From VRUE01 sp963703895 (lineage in GTDB: Bacteria; Actinomycetota; Thermoleophilia; Solirubrobacterales; 70-9), in the NCBI GenBank assembly GCA_963703895.1, contig CAVPFX010000002.1, forward strand, positions 558,001-622,000: a DNA stretch of 64,000 bases, read 5' to 3'. The notes beneath the pieces are model-generated. The model saw only the letters and a program-made list of their open reading frames with translations, ran no database searches and was not told the DNA's origin. This document shows, piece after piece, positions 41,734 to 49,743 of this stretch; the first letter of the stretch is position 1, and each line of letters opens with the position of its first letter. Position numbers and translations under genes: made by a program.

Positions 41734-41752
41734 AACTAAGTCGCTCAAAAAA
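41734..41752 (+). promoter_or_regulatory. Promoter-proximal motif of the sulfate operon
   Basis: AACTAAGTCGCTCAAAAAA lies 33 nt before the sbp start. It shares the TxAGxxGxTCAAxAAA spacing with 45736-45754 and 46847-46865. The surrounding 41660-41785 is AT-rich for this genome. Confidence 0.4.
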
Positions 41753-41768
41753 CTAAATCAGTAGACAA

Positions 41769-41785
41769 AGAAAGGATTCCTTTCT
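41769..41785 (+). promoter_or_regulatory. Palindrome covering the ribosome site of the sulfate-binding gene
   Basis: AGAAAGGA-T-TCCTTTCT ends exactly at the base before ATG 41786. The AAAGGA part is the Shine-Dalgarno site, so an 8-bp hairpin would hide it. This suggests control of translation initiation. Confidence 0.5.
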
Positions 41786-42829
41786 ATGCGGAACGCTCGC
41801 AAGGTAACCCGGCGGCGCAGCGTCAACGCGGCCCTCCTGGCCGCTCTATTTGCGTTGGCAGCTGTGATTGCCGGATGTGGAAGTAGCAGTGACGACAGCA
41901 GCTCCTCCTCGGGGGGCGGCAAGCTCGACGTGGTCGGCTACTCCACCCCCGAAGCCGTCTACCAGGAAGACCTGGAGCCGGCCTTCGAGAAGACCTCCGC
42001 GGGCAGCGGCGTCAGCTTCAGCAACTCCTTCGGCGCCTCCGGCGATCAGAGTCGCGCCGTGGTTGCGGGCCAGCCCGCCTCCGTCGTCCACTTCGCCCAG
42101 GCCGGCGACATGGAACGGCTGGTCGAAGAAGGCGGCCTCGTCGCCAAAGACTGGGACAAGCAGAAATACGGCGGCATCGCCCAGGACTCGATCGTCGTGA
42201 TCAGCGTCCGCAAGGGCAACCCGGAGGGCATCGAGACCCTCGACGACGTGCTCAGCAAGGACGTCGACGTGGTCACTCCGAACCCGTTCAGCTCCGGCGC
42301 GGCGCGCTGGAACATCATGGCCGTCTACGGCACCCTGATCAACGAGGGCAAGTCCCCTGATGAGGCGCTGGCCGGCGTCAAGACGCTGCTTGAAAAGACC
42401 GTGGCGCAGCCGGGCAGTGCCCGCGACGCGCTCGCCGCCTTCACCCAGGGCCAGGGCGACGTTCTGCTCGGCTACGAGAACGAGGCGATCAAGGCCGAAG
42501 ACGAAGGCGAAGACCTCGAGTACGTCGTGCCGCCCTCGACGATCCTGATCGAAACCCCGATCGCGGTGACCAAAGACGCCCCGGAGCCGGCGGCGCAGGA
42601 TTTCCTCGATTTCATCTGGTCTGACGAAGGCCAGGAAATCTGGGCCGAAAACGGCTACCGCCCGGTCAACCCGAAGCTGGTCGACGCGAAGCAGTTCCCG
42701 ACCCCGAAGGAACTGTTCAAGATCAGCCAGTTCGGTGGCTGGGGCAAGGTCAACGACGAGTTCTTCGATGACGAAACGGGTTCGGTCGCCAAGATCGAGA
42801 CCGAACTCGGGGTCTCCACCTCAGGCTGA
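41786..42829 (+). CDS. sbp: Sulfate-binding lipoprotein of the ABC importer
   Basis: 347 residues. A signal peptide ends at lipobox LAAVIAGC (Cys31), so the protein is membrane-anchored by lipid. A Ser/Asp linker follows, then VVGYSTPEAVYQEDLEPAF, SFGASGDQSRAVVAGQPASVVHF, VTPNPFSSGAARWNIMAVYG and QPGSARDALAAFTQGQGDVLLGYENEA, the typical Sbp/CysP ligand-binding segments. It captures sulfate or thiosulfate for CysTWA, encoded next with 1-bp TGATG overlaps. A palindrome covers its ribosome site. Confidence 0.93.
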   Translation: MRNARKVTRRRSVNAALLAALFALAAVIAGCGSSSDDSSSSSGGGKLDVVGYSTPEAVYQEDLEPAFEKTSAGSGVSFSNSFGASGDQSRAVVAGQPASVVHFAQAGDMERLVEEGGLVAKDWDKQKYGGIAQDSIVVISVRKGNPEGIETLDDVLSKDVDVVTPNPFSSGAARWNIMAVYGTLINEGKSPDEALAGVKTLLEKTVAQPGSARDALAAFTQGQGDVLLGYENEAIKAEDEGEDLEYVVPPSTILIETPIAVTKDAPEPAAQDFLDFIWSDEGQEIWAENGYRPVNPKLVDAKQFPTPKELFKISQFGGWGKVNDEFFDDETGSVAKIETELGVSTSG

Positions 42830-43731
42830 TGTCCGCGCACCCGGCAAGCGCAACGTCAGCTCCAGCACCCCGGGCGGGCATCCGCCTGCCCGGGCTCGGC
42901 ATCGGCGTCGGTGGCGGCACGGTCATGCTCTACCTGAGCATCATCGTGCTGCTGCCGCTGGCGGCCGTCGTCAGCGAAGCCTTCACCGGCGGCCTCGGCA
43001 CCTTCTGGGACCAGGTCACCTCGCCGCTGGCGCTGAAGAGCCTGAAACTGACGGTCATCTGCTCGCTGATCGTCGTCGTGGTCAACGGGATCTTCGGCAC
43101 GATCCTCGCCTGGCTGCTGGTCCGCGACGACTTCCCCGGCAAAAGCGCGGTCAACGCGGTGATCGACCTTCCCTTTGCCCTGCCGACGATCGTCGCCAGC
43201 CTCACCCTGCTGACGCTGTACGGCAACGACAGCCCGCTGGGGATTCACCTGGCGGCGACTCAGGCCGCCGTCGTCGTAGCGCTGATGTTCGTCACCCTTC
43301 CCTTCGTCGTCCGCGCCGTGCAGCCGCTGCTGCTGGAGATGGACCGTGAGATGGAGGCCGCCGCCGCCTCGCTCGGGGCCGGCAACTTCACGATCTTCCG
43401 CCGCATCATCCTTCCCAACCTCCTTCCAGGCCTCGCCGCCGGCGTCGCCCTCGCTTTCGCCCGCGCGCTGGGCGAGTTCGGCTCCGTCCTTCTCTTTGCG
43501 GGCGGGTTGCCCGACACGACCGTCTCCTCGGTCTTCATCCGCAACCAGATCGAGTCCGGCAACGATGTCGGCGCCTCCGCCGTCTCGGTGGTGCTGCTCG
43601 TCGCCTCGCTCTTGCTGCTCGCCGCCGTCTCGCTGATCCAGCGCTGGGCGATCCGCCACGACCGCAGCTCGAGCGAGTTCATCCCGACACTCGCCAAGGA
43701 TGTCGGCGGCGGCGGCGGAGCTGGCTACTGA
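42829..43731 (+). CDS. cysT: Sulfate ABC transporter permease CysT
   Basis: 300 residues with six membrane helices. FVTLPFVVRAVQPLLLEMDREMEAAAASLGAGNFTIFRRIILPNLLPGL is the EAA loop that contacts the ATPase. The family motif VIDLPFALPTIVASLTLLTLYG identifies the sulfate permease type. It pairs with CysW. It overlaps both neighbours by 1 bp. The first 20 residues are a Pro/Ala-rich cytoplasmic extension. Confidence 0.94.
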   Translation: MSAHPASATSAPAPRAGIRLPGLGIGVGGGTVMLYLSIIVLLPLAAVVSEAFTGGLGTFWDQVTSPLALKSLKLTVICSLIVVVVNGIFGTILAWLLVRDDFPGKSAVNAVIDLPFALPTIVASLTLLTLYGNDSPLGIHLAATQAAVVVALMFVTLPFVVRAVQPLLLEMDREMEAAAASLGAGNFTIFRRIILPNLLPGLAAGVALAFARALGEFGSVLLFAGGLPDTTVSSVFIRNQIESGNDVGASAVSVVLLVASLLLLAAVSLIQRWAIRHDRSSSEFIPTLAKDVGGGGGAGY

Positions 43732-44531
43732 TGGGCGCCAATCCCGCCAGCCGCTGGGGCTTGCGAGTGCTCGGGCTCGGTTACCTGACGATGCTGCTGC
43801 TGATCCCGCTGGTGATGATCTTCTACAAGACCTTCGAAGACGGGATCGGGCCGCCGCTCGACGCGATCACCTCGCCCGACGGCCTGCACGCGCTGAAGCT
43901 GACGCTGCTGATGGTCGTGATCGCGGTGCCGCTCAACACGATCTTCGGGGTCGGCTGCGCGCTGCTCCTGGTCCGCCGCAAGTCGAAGGCGAACCCGGTG
44001 ATCGACGCGATCATCAACCTCCCGTTCGCGGTCTCGCCGGTCGTCATCGGTCTCTCGCTCTTCCTCCTCTACGGAACCGGCGGCTGGTTCGCGTTCCTCG
44101 GCGAAAACGGGATCGAGATTCTCTTCTCGGTGCCGGGGATGGTCCTCGCCAGCATCTTCGTCTCGCTGCCGTTCGTGGTCCGTGAGACGGTGCCGGTGCT
44201 GCAGGAGATCGGCACCGACCAGGAGATGGCCGCCTCGACCCTCGGTGCGAACGGCTGGCAGACCTTTTGGAAGATCACCCTGCCGTCGATCCGCTGGGGC
44301 GTCGCCTACGGCATCGTCCTCACCACCGCGCGGGTGCTCGGTGAGTTCGGCGCGGTGACGATCGTCTCCGGCTCGATCAGCGGGCAGACCCAGACCCTGC
44401 CGCTGTTCGTCGAGAAGCAGTACGCCAACTTCAACTCCACCGGCGCCTACGGCGCCTCCCTGGTGCTGGCGCTCCTGGCGCTGATCACCCTGTTCGCGAT
44501 GAACCTGCTCAAACGAAAGGAGGACGCCTGA
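43731..44531 (+). CDS. cysW: Sulfate ABC transporter permease CysW
   Basis: 266 residues, six membrane helices. INLPFAVSPVVIGLSLFLLYG and the EAA loop RETVPVLQEIGTDQEMAASTLGANGWQTFWKITLPSIRWG are CysW features, followed by TARVLGEFGAVTIVSGSISGQTQTLPLFVEKQY. It forms the channel with CysT. Coupled to its neighbours through TGATG overlaps on both sides. Confidence 0.94.
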   Translation: MGANPASRWGLRVLGLGYLTMLLLIPLVMIFYKTFEDGIGPPLDAITSPDGLHALKLTLLMVVIAVPLNTIFGVGCALLLVRRKSKANPVIDAIINLPFAVSPVVIGLSLFLLYGTGGWFAFLGENGIEILFSVPGMVLASIFVSLPFVVRETVPVLQEIGTDQEMAASTLGANGWQTFWKITLPSIRWGVAYGIVLTTARVLGEFGAVTIVSGSISGQTQTLPLFVEKQYANFNSTGAYGASLVLALLALITLFAMNLLKRKEDA

Positions 44532-45568
44532 TGGGAATCTCAGTCGAGGGAGCAAACAAGCGCTTCGGTGACTTTCAGGCGCTCGACGACGTATCGATCG
44601 ATGTCCCCGACGGCTCGCTGACGGCTCTGCTCGGCCCCAGCGGTAGCGGCAAGTCCACCCTGCTGCGGGCGATTGCCGGGCTTGAGAGCCTGGACTCGGG
44701 ACAGGTGACGATCAACGGCGAGGACGCGACCGGGAAGCCAGCGCAGAAGCGCGGCGTCGGCTTCGTCTTCCAGCACTACGCCGCCTTCAAGCACATGACG
44801 GTCTACGACAACGTCGCCTTCGGCCTGACGATCCGCAAGTGGGACAAGGCGAAGATCTCGGCCCGCGTCCACGAGCTGCTGCAGCTGGTCCAGCTCGACG
44901 GCCTCGCCGGCCGCTTCCCCTCACAGCTCTCCGGCGGCCAGCGCCAGCGCATGGCCCTGGCCCGGGCGCTGGCGGTCGAGCCGCAGGTGCTGTTGCTCGA
45001 CGAGCCCTTCGGTGCGCTCGACGCCAAGGTGCGCAAGGACCTGCGTGCCTGGCTGCGCAACCTGCACGAGGAGATGCACGTGACGACGATCTTCGTCACC
45101 CATGACCAGGAGGAGGCGATGGATGTCGCCGGCCAGCTGGTGGTGATGAACGAGGGCAGGGTGGAGCAGTCCGGCAGCGCCGACGACCTCTACGACCACC
45201 CGGCCAACGAGTTCGTGATGAGCTTCGTCGGCGAGGTCAACCGGCTCGGCGACGGCTTCGTGCGCCCGCACGACATGGACGTCGTGCTCGACGCCGACGA
45301 GAACACCGAGGAGGCGATGGTGCAGCGCATTGTCGCCCTCGGCTTCGAGATCCGGGTCGAGTTCGTGCTTGCCGACGGCACCGATGTCTGGGCCCAGCTG
45401 ACCCGCGCCGAGCTGCAGAAGCTCGAGCTGCGCCAGGGTCAGATCGTCTACCTACGGCCGGGCAAAACCAAGAGCTTCAGCGGTGACTCACCGCCCGACG
45501 GTGGCGGGGCCTCGACTCCCCGCGACTCAGAGGGCGGCGACGACGCAGAGGTATCTGCAGCCGCCTGA
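44531..45568 (+). CDS. cysA: Sulfate ABC transporter ATPase CysA
   Basis: 345 residues. Walker A GPSGSGKSTLLRAIAG (about 36), signature QLSGGQRQRMALARAL, Walker B VLLLDEPFGALD and H-loop FVTHDQEEAMDVA are intact. The C-terminal regulatory TOBE-like region includes FVRPHDMDV, as in CysA, and an acidic tail follows. It powers uptake by the Sbp-CysTW complex and closes the operon; a hairpin follows at 45657. Confidence 0.95.
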   Translation: MGISVEGANKRFGDFQALDDVSIDVPDGSLTALLGPSGSGKSTLLRAIAGLESLDSGQVTINGEDATGKPAQKRGVGFVFQHYAAFKHMTVYDNVAFGLTIRKWDKAKISARVHELLQLVQLDGLAGRFPSQLSGGQRQRMALARALAVEPQVLLLDEPFGALDAKVRKDLRAWLRNLHEEMHVTTIFVTHDQEEAMDVAGQLVVMNEGRVEQSGSADDLYDHPANEFVMSFVGEVNRLGDGFVRPHDMDVVLDADENTEEAMVQRIVALGFEIRVEFVLADGTDVWAQLTRAELQKLELRQGQIVYLRPGKTKSFSGDSPPDGGGASTPRDSEGGDDAEVSAAA

Positions 45569-45656
45569 AGGGGCGAAGGGGCGGGGTGCGCTTTGCCGGG
45601 TGGCGCCCCGCCCCGACCCGCCACTGCTGTTGATTATGCGCTCCCCGGCGCCTTCT

Positions 45657-45707
45657 CGCTGACTTCGCCTTTAGCTCCGGATAGCGGGACTAAGTGCGAA
45701 GTCAGCG
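45657..45707. terminator. Hairpin downstream of the sulfate operon
   Basis: CGCTGACTTCGC (45657-45668) pairs perfectly with 45696-45707 across a 27-nt loop containing ACTAAGT. It lies in the 206-nt gap between cysA and the next gene. It may be a terminator, or part of that gene's regulatory region. Confidence 0.45.
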
Positions 45708-45735
45708 CCGTGGATCTCCCTGTGCTGCTATTCTT

Positions 45736-45754
45736 GAGTTAGATGGTCAATAAA
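45736..45754 (+). promoter_or_regulatory. Promoter-proximal motif of the 45775 gene
   Basis: GAGTTAGATGGTCAATAAA shares 16 of 19 positions with 46847-46865 upstream of pstS. The GGTCAATAAA part recurs again at 46812-46821. A common regulator for phosphate- or sulfate-limited genes is a reasonable inference. Confidence 0.45.
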
Positions 45755-45774
45755 AGCAAGAAAGGAGAGGGCAG

Positions 45775-46011
45775 ATGGACAATGCACCGGAGCACACGAA
45801 ATTCGTCTCGCGCGGCAGGCTGAACGGCGTCCTGCGCCAGCACCCCGGGGGAGGGGGACCGGCGGATGTCCCCGCGACCCAGCCAGGCCGCGAGCAGCAT
45901 GGGACCGACGACCTGGACACTCAGGCCTTTGAAGCTCTCTACTACCGGGCTCGCCTGATCCTCGGTGAGCCGCTTCCCCGGCCCGCGCGGTTCCAGCTGC
46001 GCGGGCACTGA
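45775..46011 (+). CDS. Small protein of unknown function between sulfate and phosphate operons
   Basis: 78 residues; ATG with AAAGGAGAGG at ideal spacing. It is hydrophilic, with no signal peptide. The N-terminal half is Gly/Pro-rich (LRQHPGGGGPADVPATQPG) and the C-terminal half may be helical (LDTQAFEALYYRARLILGEP), ending RPARFQLRGH. No family recognised. A promoter motif shared with pstS upstream and a strong intrinsic terminator downstream argue for a real single-gene transcript. Confidence 0.65.
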   Translation: MDNAPEHTKFVSRGRLNGVLRQHPGGGGPADVPATQPGREQHGTDDLDTQAFEALYYRARLILGEPLPRPARFQLRGH

Positions 46012-46037
46012 GGCGACCTTCCCCTGGGGCCGCCTCG

Positions 46038-46076
46038 AGAGCCACCGCGCCGGAGCGATTCCGGCGCGGTGGCTCT
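46038..46076 (+). terminator. Strong intrinsic terminator
   Basis: A perfect 16-bp stem (46038-46053 with 46061-46076) with a 7-nt loop runs into TTTT. It terminates the 45775 gene and lies just before the stop of the convergent 46092-46763 gene. Confidence 0.85.
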
Positions 46077-46091
46077 TTTGCGTGGTGCTGC

Positions 46092-46763
46092 CTATTTCGT
46101 GCTTTTCGTCGTTTCGGCCGGGAGCGCTTCCGGCTTTTCCGGGTAGGCCTGCACTGAGAGGTTCCACGCTCCCAGGCCGAAGACCACGTTTTTGGCGCCC
46201 GCGTACTGAATCGCGACCGTATGTCCGCCCTTGGCGAGAACGGTGTTTTGGGTCACCGTCTCGATGATCGCCGCGGGTTTCGGCGAGCTCGCCGTCGCCG
46301 GGGCGATATTGACTTTGCCAGCCGACTGGCCGTCAACCATGATCTGGATCGGGCAGGCGAGTTCAATCGTCGGTTTGGCCGACGTGCAGGTCACCGATCC
46401 CGAGAACGTGATCACGACCGAGCCGGTACCGGGGAGGCCGAACGAGGTGTAGGCGGTCGGCAGGTAGACGGGAGTCGTCCCGTCGTTCGACCAAGGGGCC
46501 GTTCCGGCGGCGATCGCCGCCACGGGCGGAAACGGCGCCTCGGCCTTCTTCACGAAGGTATTGCCGGCTGCTTTCTTCCTCAGGTAAAGCGTCGATGCCT
46601 TCTTGTTCGAGACGTAGATCTGGCCGGCTGCCTTCTTGGTGATGAACGCGGCGCTGACCGAGCGCCCGGCAAATGATGGCGTCACGGCGATCGCCGCCGC
46701 GAGCACAGCCGCCAGCGCGACCGCGGTGGCGGCGCGAGGCGTGGACAGTCGTCTTCTGAGCAA
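46092..46763 (-). CDS. Exported protein with Thermoleophilia-type leader
   Basis: 223 residues from TTG 46763, chosen because GGAGG lies 5 nt upstream; the longer frame to 46817 lacks a ribosome site. An Arg-rich start and hydrophobic helix (AATAVALAAVLAAAIAVTPS) are followed by basic repeats (FITKKAAGQIYVSNKKASTLYLRKKAAG). The rest is a beta-rich domain of about 140 residues with two Cys (VTCTSAKPTIELACP). This leader plus 'KKA' pattern resembles the collagen-like protein at 3889. Surface role inferred; function unknown. It diverges from pstS. Confidence 0.7.
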   Translation of the reverse strand: MLRRRLSTPRAATAVALAAVLAAAIAVTPSFAGRSVSAAFITKKAAGQIYVSNKKASTLYLRKKAAGNTFVKKAEAPFPPVAAIAAGTAPWSNDGTTPVYLPTAYTSFGLPGTGSVVITFSGSVTCTSAKPTIELACPIQIMVDGQSAGKVNIAPATASSPKPAAIIETVTQNTVLAKGGHTVAIQYAGAKNVVFGLGAWNLSVQAYPEKPEALPAETTKSTK

Positions 46764-46846
46764 TTGAACCTCCGATTTAGGGCGTGCCGGGGCAGCCTTC
46801 TTTAGTAAAGAGGTCAATAAAGTACAGAAGCTGTTAGGGTGATGTC

Positions 46847-46865
46847 GAGTTAGCTGATCAAGAAA
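46847..46865 (+). promoter_or_regulatory. Promoter-proximal motif of the phosphate operon
   Basis: GAGTTAGCTGATCAAGAAA lies 35 nt before pstS. A second GGTCAATAAA element at 46812-46821 is nearer the divergent gene. Confidence 0.45.
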
Positions 46866-46900
46866 CTTCGATACCCGGCAAGAAAGGCAGCAAAACGCGT

Positions 46901-47749
46901 ATGAGAATCAGGACCCTCGTAATCTCGGTGGTGGCCCTCGCGGCCCTCGCCCTACCGGCCTCCGCCGGGGCCGTGACCCTGATCGGATCGGGCTCGGTCG
47001 CGGCTCAGCCCGTGCTGCAGGCGCTGTTCGCCACCTACACCAAGCAGGTCAACAAAAAGGTCCACTTCGTCTACACCGCCAACGGCGGCAACGCGGGGGT
47101 CAAGGACGTCCAGAACGGCACCAGCCAGTTCGCCGGGCAGGCCCGCACGCCGCTGCCCAGCGATGCCGGCACGACCTACATCAAGATGTTCCTCGACGGG
47201 CTCTGCATCGACGTCAACCCGAAGAACCAGCTCAGCGACATCTCGATCCAGCAGACCCACGACATCTACCGCGGCCTGCTGACCAACTGGAGCCAGCTGC
47301 CGGGCTCCGGGCTCGCCACGACGATCGACCCGGTCGGCCGCGACACCAACGGGGGGACCTACAACTTCTTCCTCCAGGCGGTGCTCAACAACGAACTGCC
47401 GGCCTCCAACGTCAACGCCCTGACGGCAGACGGACTGGTCGTCAACGCGGTCAAGCAGGACCCCAACGCGATCGGCTACGACGGTCTGGCCTGGCAGGGC
47501 AAGGGCCAGAAGGCGCTCAAGGTCAACGGCGTTCCCTGCGAAGCCAAGAAGATCAGCGTCGAGCCGCTCAAGTACCCGCTCTCGCGCTACCTCTTCCTGG
47601 TCCTGCCGGGTGACGGCAGCGGCATCTCGCCGGCGCTCAGCAAGTTCATCGACTGGGCCAGGCGCGATCCGCTCGCCGGGGAAGTGATCTCCAAAGCCGG
47701 TGGCGTACCCGCCTTCAACAAGAAGGCCAAGAAAGCCAAGAAGCACTAG
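46901..47749 (+). CDS. pstS: Phosphate-binding protein PstS
   Basis: 282 residues, short for the family. It has a signal peptide (ISVVALAALALPASAGA) without a lipobox Cys, so it is probably released or held by charge rather than lipid-anchored. VTLIGSGSVAAQPVLQALF, QFAGQARTPLPS, VGRDTNGGTYNFFLQAVL and DPNAIGYDGLAW mark the phosphate pocket. A Lys-rich C-terminus (KKAKKAKKH) may bind wall polymer. pstC starts directly after its TAG. Confidence 0.88.
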   Translation: MRIRTLVISVVALAALALPASAGAVTLIGSGSVAAQPVLQALFATYTKQVNKKVHFVYTANGGNAGVKDVQNGTSQFAGQARTPLPSDAGTTYIKMFLDGLCIDVNPKNQLSDISIQQTHDIYRGLLTNWSQLPGSGLATTIDPVGRDTNGGTYNFFLQAVLNNELPASNVNALTADGLVVNAVKQDPNAIGYDGLAWQGKGQKALKVNGVPCEAKKISVEPLKYPLSRYLFLVLPGDGSGISPALSKFIDWARRDPLAGEVISKAGGVPAFNKKAKKAKKH

Positions 47750-48745
47750 ATGGAAGAGCAGTACCCCTCCGAGTACGGCCCCAAGTGGTCGGATCAGCGC
47801 GCCGGGCGATTGCTCGGCGCGCTGGTCTGTGCCGTCGTCGGGCTGCTGCTGGCGCTGATCGTCACCGTCTTCATCAAGGCGTGGCCTTCCTTCGCCCACA
47901 ACGGCCTGTCCTGGTTCGGCTCCGGCGGCAGCGTCGAAGAACAGCTCAACCAGATCTACCTCTCCGGGCTCAGCGGCGCCAACTACGTCTACACCTTCCA
48001 CGGCTGGCAGCTGATCTGGAGCACCCTGCTGATCACCGGCGGGGCGGTGCTGCTCGCTCTCTTCTGCTCGCTCTTCGTCTCCGTCTTCATCGTCGAGTTC
48101 GCGCCGGAGTGGATGCGCGACGTGCTGCAGCCGGTGGTTCGCTTCCTCGCCAGCGTGCCCTCGGTGATCTACGGCCTGATCGGCGTGGTGGTGATCGTGC
48201 CCTTCATCGGCAACCACCTGGTTACCGAGGGGCAGAAGGCATCGGTGGCGGGAGTGATCTCGTTGAGCGGCTACAGCCTGCTCGCCGCGGTGCTGATCCT
48301 GACCGTGATGATCGCGCCGCTGATGGTCTCGATCTTCTCCGACGGCCTGCGCTCGGTGCGACCGGGCTGGCTCGAGGGCTCGCTGGCACTCGGCGTCAAC
48401 CGCTGGCGCACGACCTGGAAGATCGCCGTGCGCACGGCGCGGCCGGCGATCGTCGCCGGCACGGTGCTGGCGGTGGCGCGGGCGATCGGCGAGGCGGTGA
48501 TGCTGGCGATGGTCTCCGGCTCGGTCGCCTTCGCCCCCAACCCCGCCGACGGGCTGATCTTCATCTACGAGCCCTCGCGGCCGCTGGCGCCGACGATCGT
48601 CAAGAACATCGACTCGCTCGGCTCGCCGCCCTCGAACGCGACCCTGTTCGCGATCGCTGCTGTGCTGCTCTTCTCGGCGGCGATCTTCTCGTTCGCCGGT
48701 TGGGTGGCACGGCGGGCGATGCGCAAATACGGAGCCACGGCCTGA
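47750..48745 (+). CDS. pstC: Phosphate ABC transporter permease PstC
   Basis: 331 residues. An N-terminal membrane helix is followed by a roughly 60-residue external loop and five more helices. RFLASVPSVIYGLIGVVVIVPF and the EAA-type loop LRSVRPGWLEGSLALGVNRWRTTWKIAVRTARPAI are PstC features, as is AIGEAVMLAMVSG. It forms the phosphate channel with PstA. It follows pstS without a gap and overlaps pstA by 1 bp. Confidence 0.94.
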   Translation: MEEQYPSEYGPKWSDQRAGRLLGALVCAVVGLLLALIVTVFIKAWPSFAHNGLSWFGSGGSVEEQLNQIYLSGLSGANYVYTFHGWQLIWSTLLITGGAVLLALFCSLFVSVFIVEFAPEWMRDVLQPVVRFLASVPSVIYGLIGVVVIVPFIGNHLVTEGQKASVAGVISLSGYSLLAAVLILTVMIAPLMVSIFSDGLRSVRPGWLEGSLALGVNRWRTTWKIAVRTARPAIVAGTVLAVARAIGEAVMLAMVSGSVAFAPNPADGLIFIYEPSRPLAPTIVKNIDSLGSPPSNATLFAIAAVLLFSAAIFSFAGWVARRAMRKYGATA

Positions 48746-49743
48746 TGGAGTCTTCGGTCGCAACGCCACCGCCGAGCCCACCGCCGACGCCTTCGCCGCA
48801 GAAGCCGGGCAAGGACGCGGTCGAGGGCAGCGCCACCTGGCGGCTCTCGGATCGGATCGGTCTGGCGATTTGCTGGGCGCTGGGCCTGCTCTTCTGCGCG
48901 ATCGCGGTGGCGATCGTCGTCTACCTGTTCTCGCAGGGGATCAAGTACCTGAAGCCCTCGATGTTGGTCACTCCCGCCACGGCCGGGTTCAGCGAGAGCG
49001 AATCGGGCGGTTTCGCCGACGCCTTCATCGGCACCCTGATCGTCGCCGTGATGGGGATCGCGATCGCGCTGCCGGCCGGCGTCGGCGTCGCCGTGTGGCT
49101 GGTCGAGTACGGCCGCCCGGCCGGTCTGGCGCGGGTCACCGAATCGACGATCGAGGCGATTGCCGGCATCCCCTCGATCGTGCTCGCCCTCTTCGGCACC
49201 GTGATCTTCTCCAGCACCGCGCTCGGCTTCCTCAGCCGCACCTCGGAAGGGGTCGTCTTCGGCCGCTCCTTCTTCGCCGCCTCGGCGATGCTCTCGATCG
49301 TCGCCCTGCCACTGGTCGTCGCCAGCACCCGCGAGGGGCTCAGCGCGATCCCGCAGCACGTGCGCGAGGCTTCTTACGCGGTTGGCAAGACCAAGATCGC
49401 GACGACGCGGCGGATCCTGCTGCCGGCGGCGCGCCCGCAGGTGGCGACCGGGGCGATGCTCGGTCTCGGCCGGATCATCGGCGACACGGCGATCATCGTC
49501 GTCCTGCTCGGCGCCACCCAGAACTTCGCCCCGGTCGGCGGCGCCTTCCCGCTCAACTACCTGCGCGGGGCGGGCACGACGCTGACCAACTTCGTCTACG
49601 AGGCCTCCCCGACCGGGAACCTCAATCAGCCCCAGAAGGCCTACGCGGCGGCCTTCGTCCTGCTGCTGATGGTGCTGGCCCTGAACGCGGCCGTCGACGT
49701 CGTCCACCGCCGCGCCCGAAAGGTAGGAACGTGGAGTTCATAG
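48745..49743 (+). CDS. pstA: Phosphate ABC transporter permease PstA
   Basis: 332 residues from ATG 48745 (TGATG overlap); the longer open frame upstream is only a shadow of pstC. A Pro-rich cytoplasmic start precedes six helices. EAIAGIPSIVLALFGTVIF and the EAA loop IPQHVREASYAVGKTKIATTRRILLPAARPQVATGAMLGLGRIIGDTA identify PstA. The pstB start lies 13 bp inside its 3' end. Confidence 0.94.
   Translation: MESSVATPPPSPPPTPSPQKPGKDAVEGSATWRLSDRIGLAICWALGLLFCAIAVAIVVYLFSQGIKYLKPSMLVTPATAGFSESESGGFADAFIGTLIVAVMGIAIALPAGVGVAVWLVEYGRPAGLARVTESTIEAIAGIPSIVLALFGTVIFSSTALGFLSRTSEGVVFGRSFFAASAMLSIVALPLVVASTREGLSAIPQHVREASYAVGKTKIATTRRILLPAARPQVATGAMLGLGRIIGDTAIIVVLLGATQNFAPVGGAFPLNYLRGAGTTLTNFVYEASPTGNLNQPQKAYAAAFVLLLMVLALNAAVDVVHRRARKVGTWSS

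Noticed and set aside
47785..48744. Apparent 320-residue N-terminal extension of PstA
   Set aside because: It is the +2 shadow of pstC; the TGATG-coupled ATG at 48745 gives a normal PstA.
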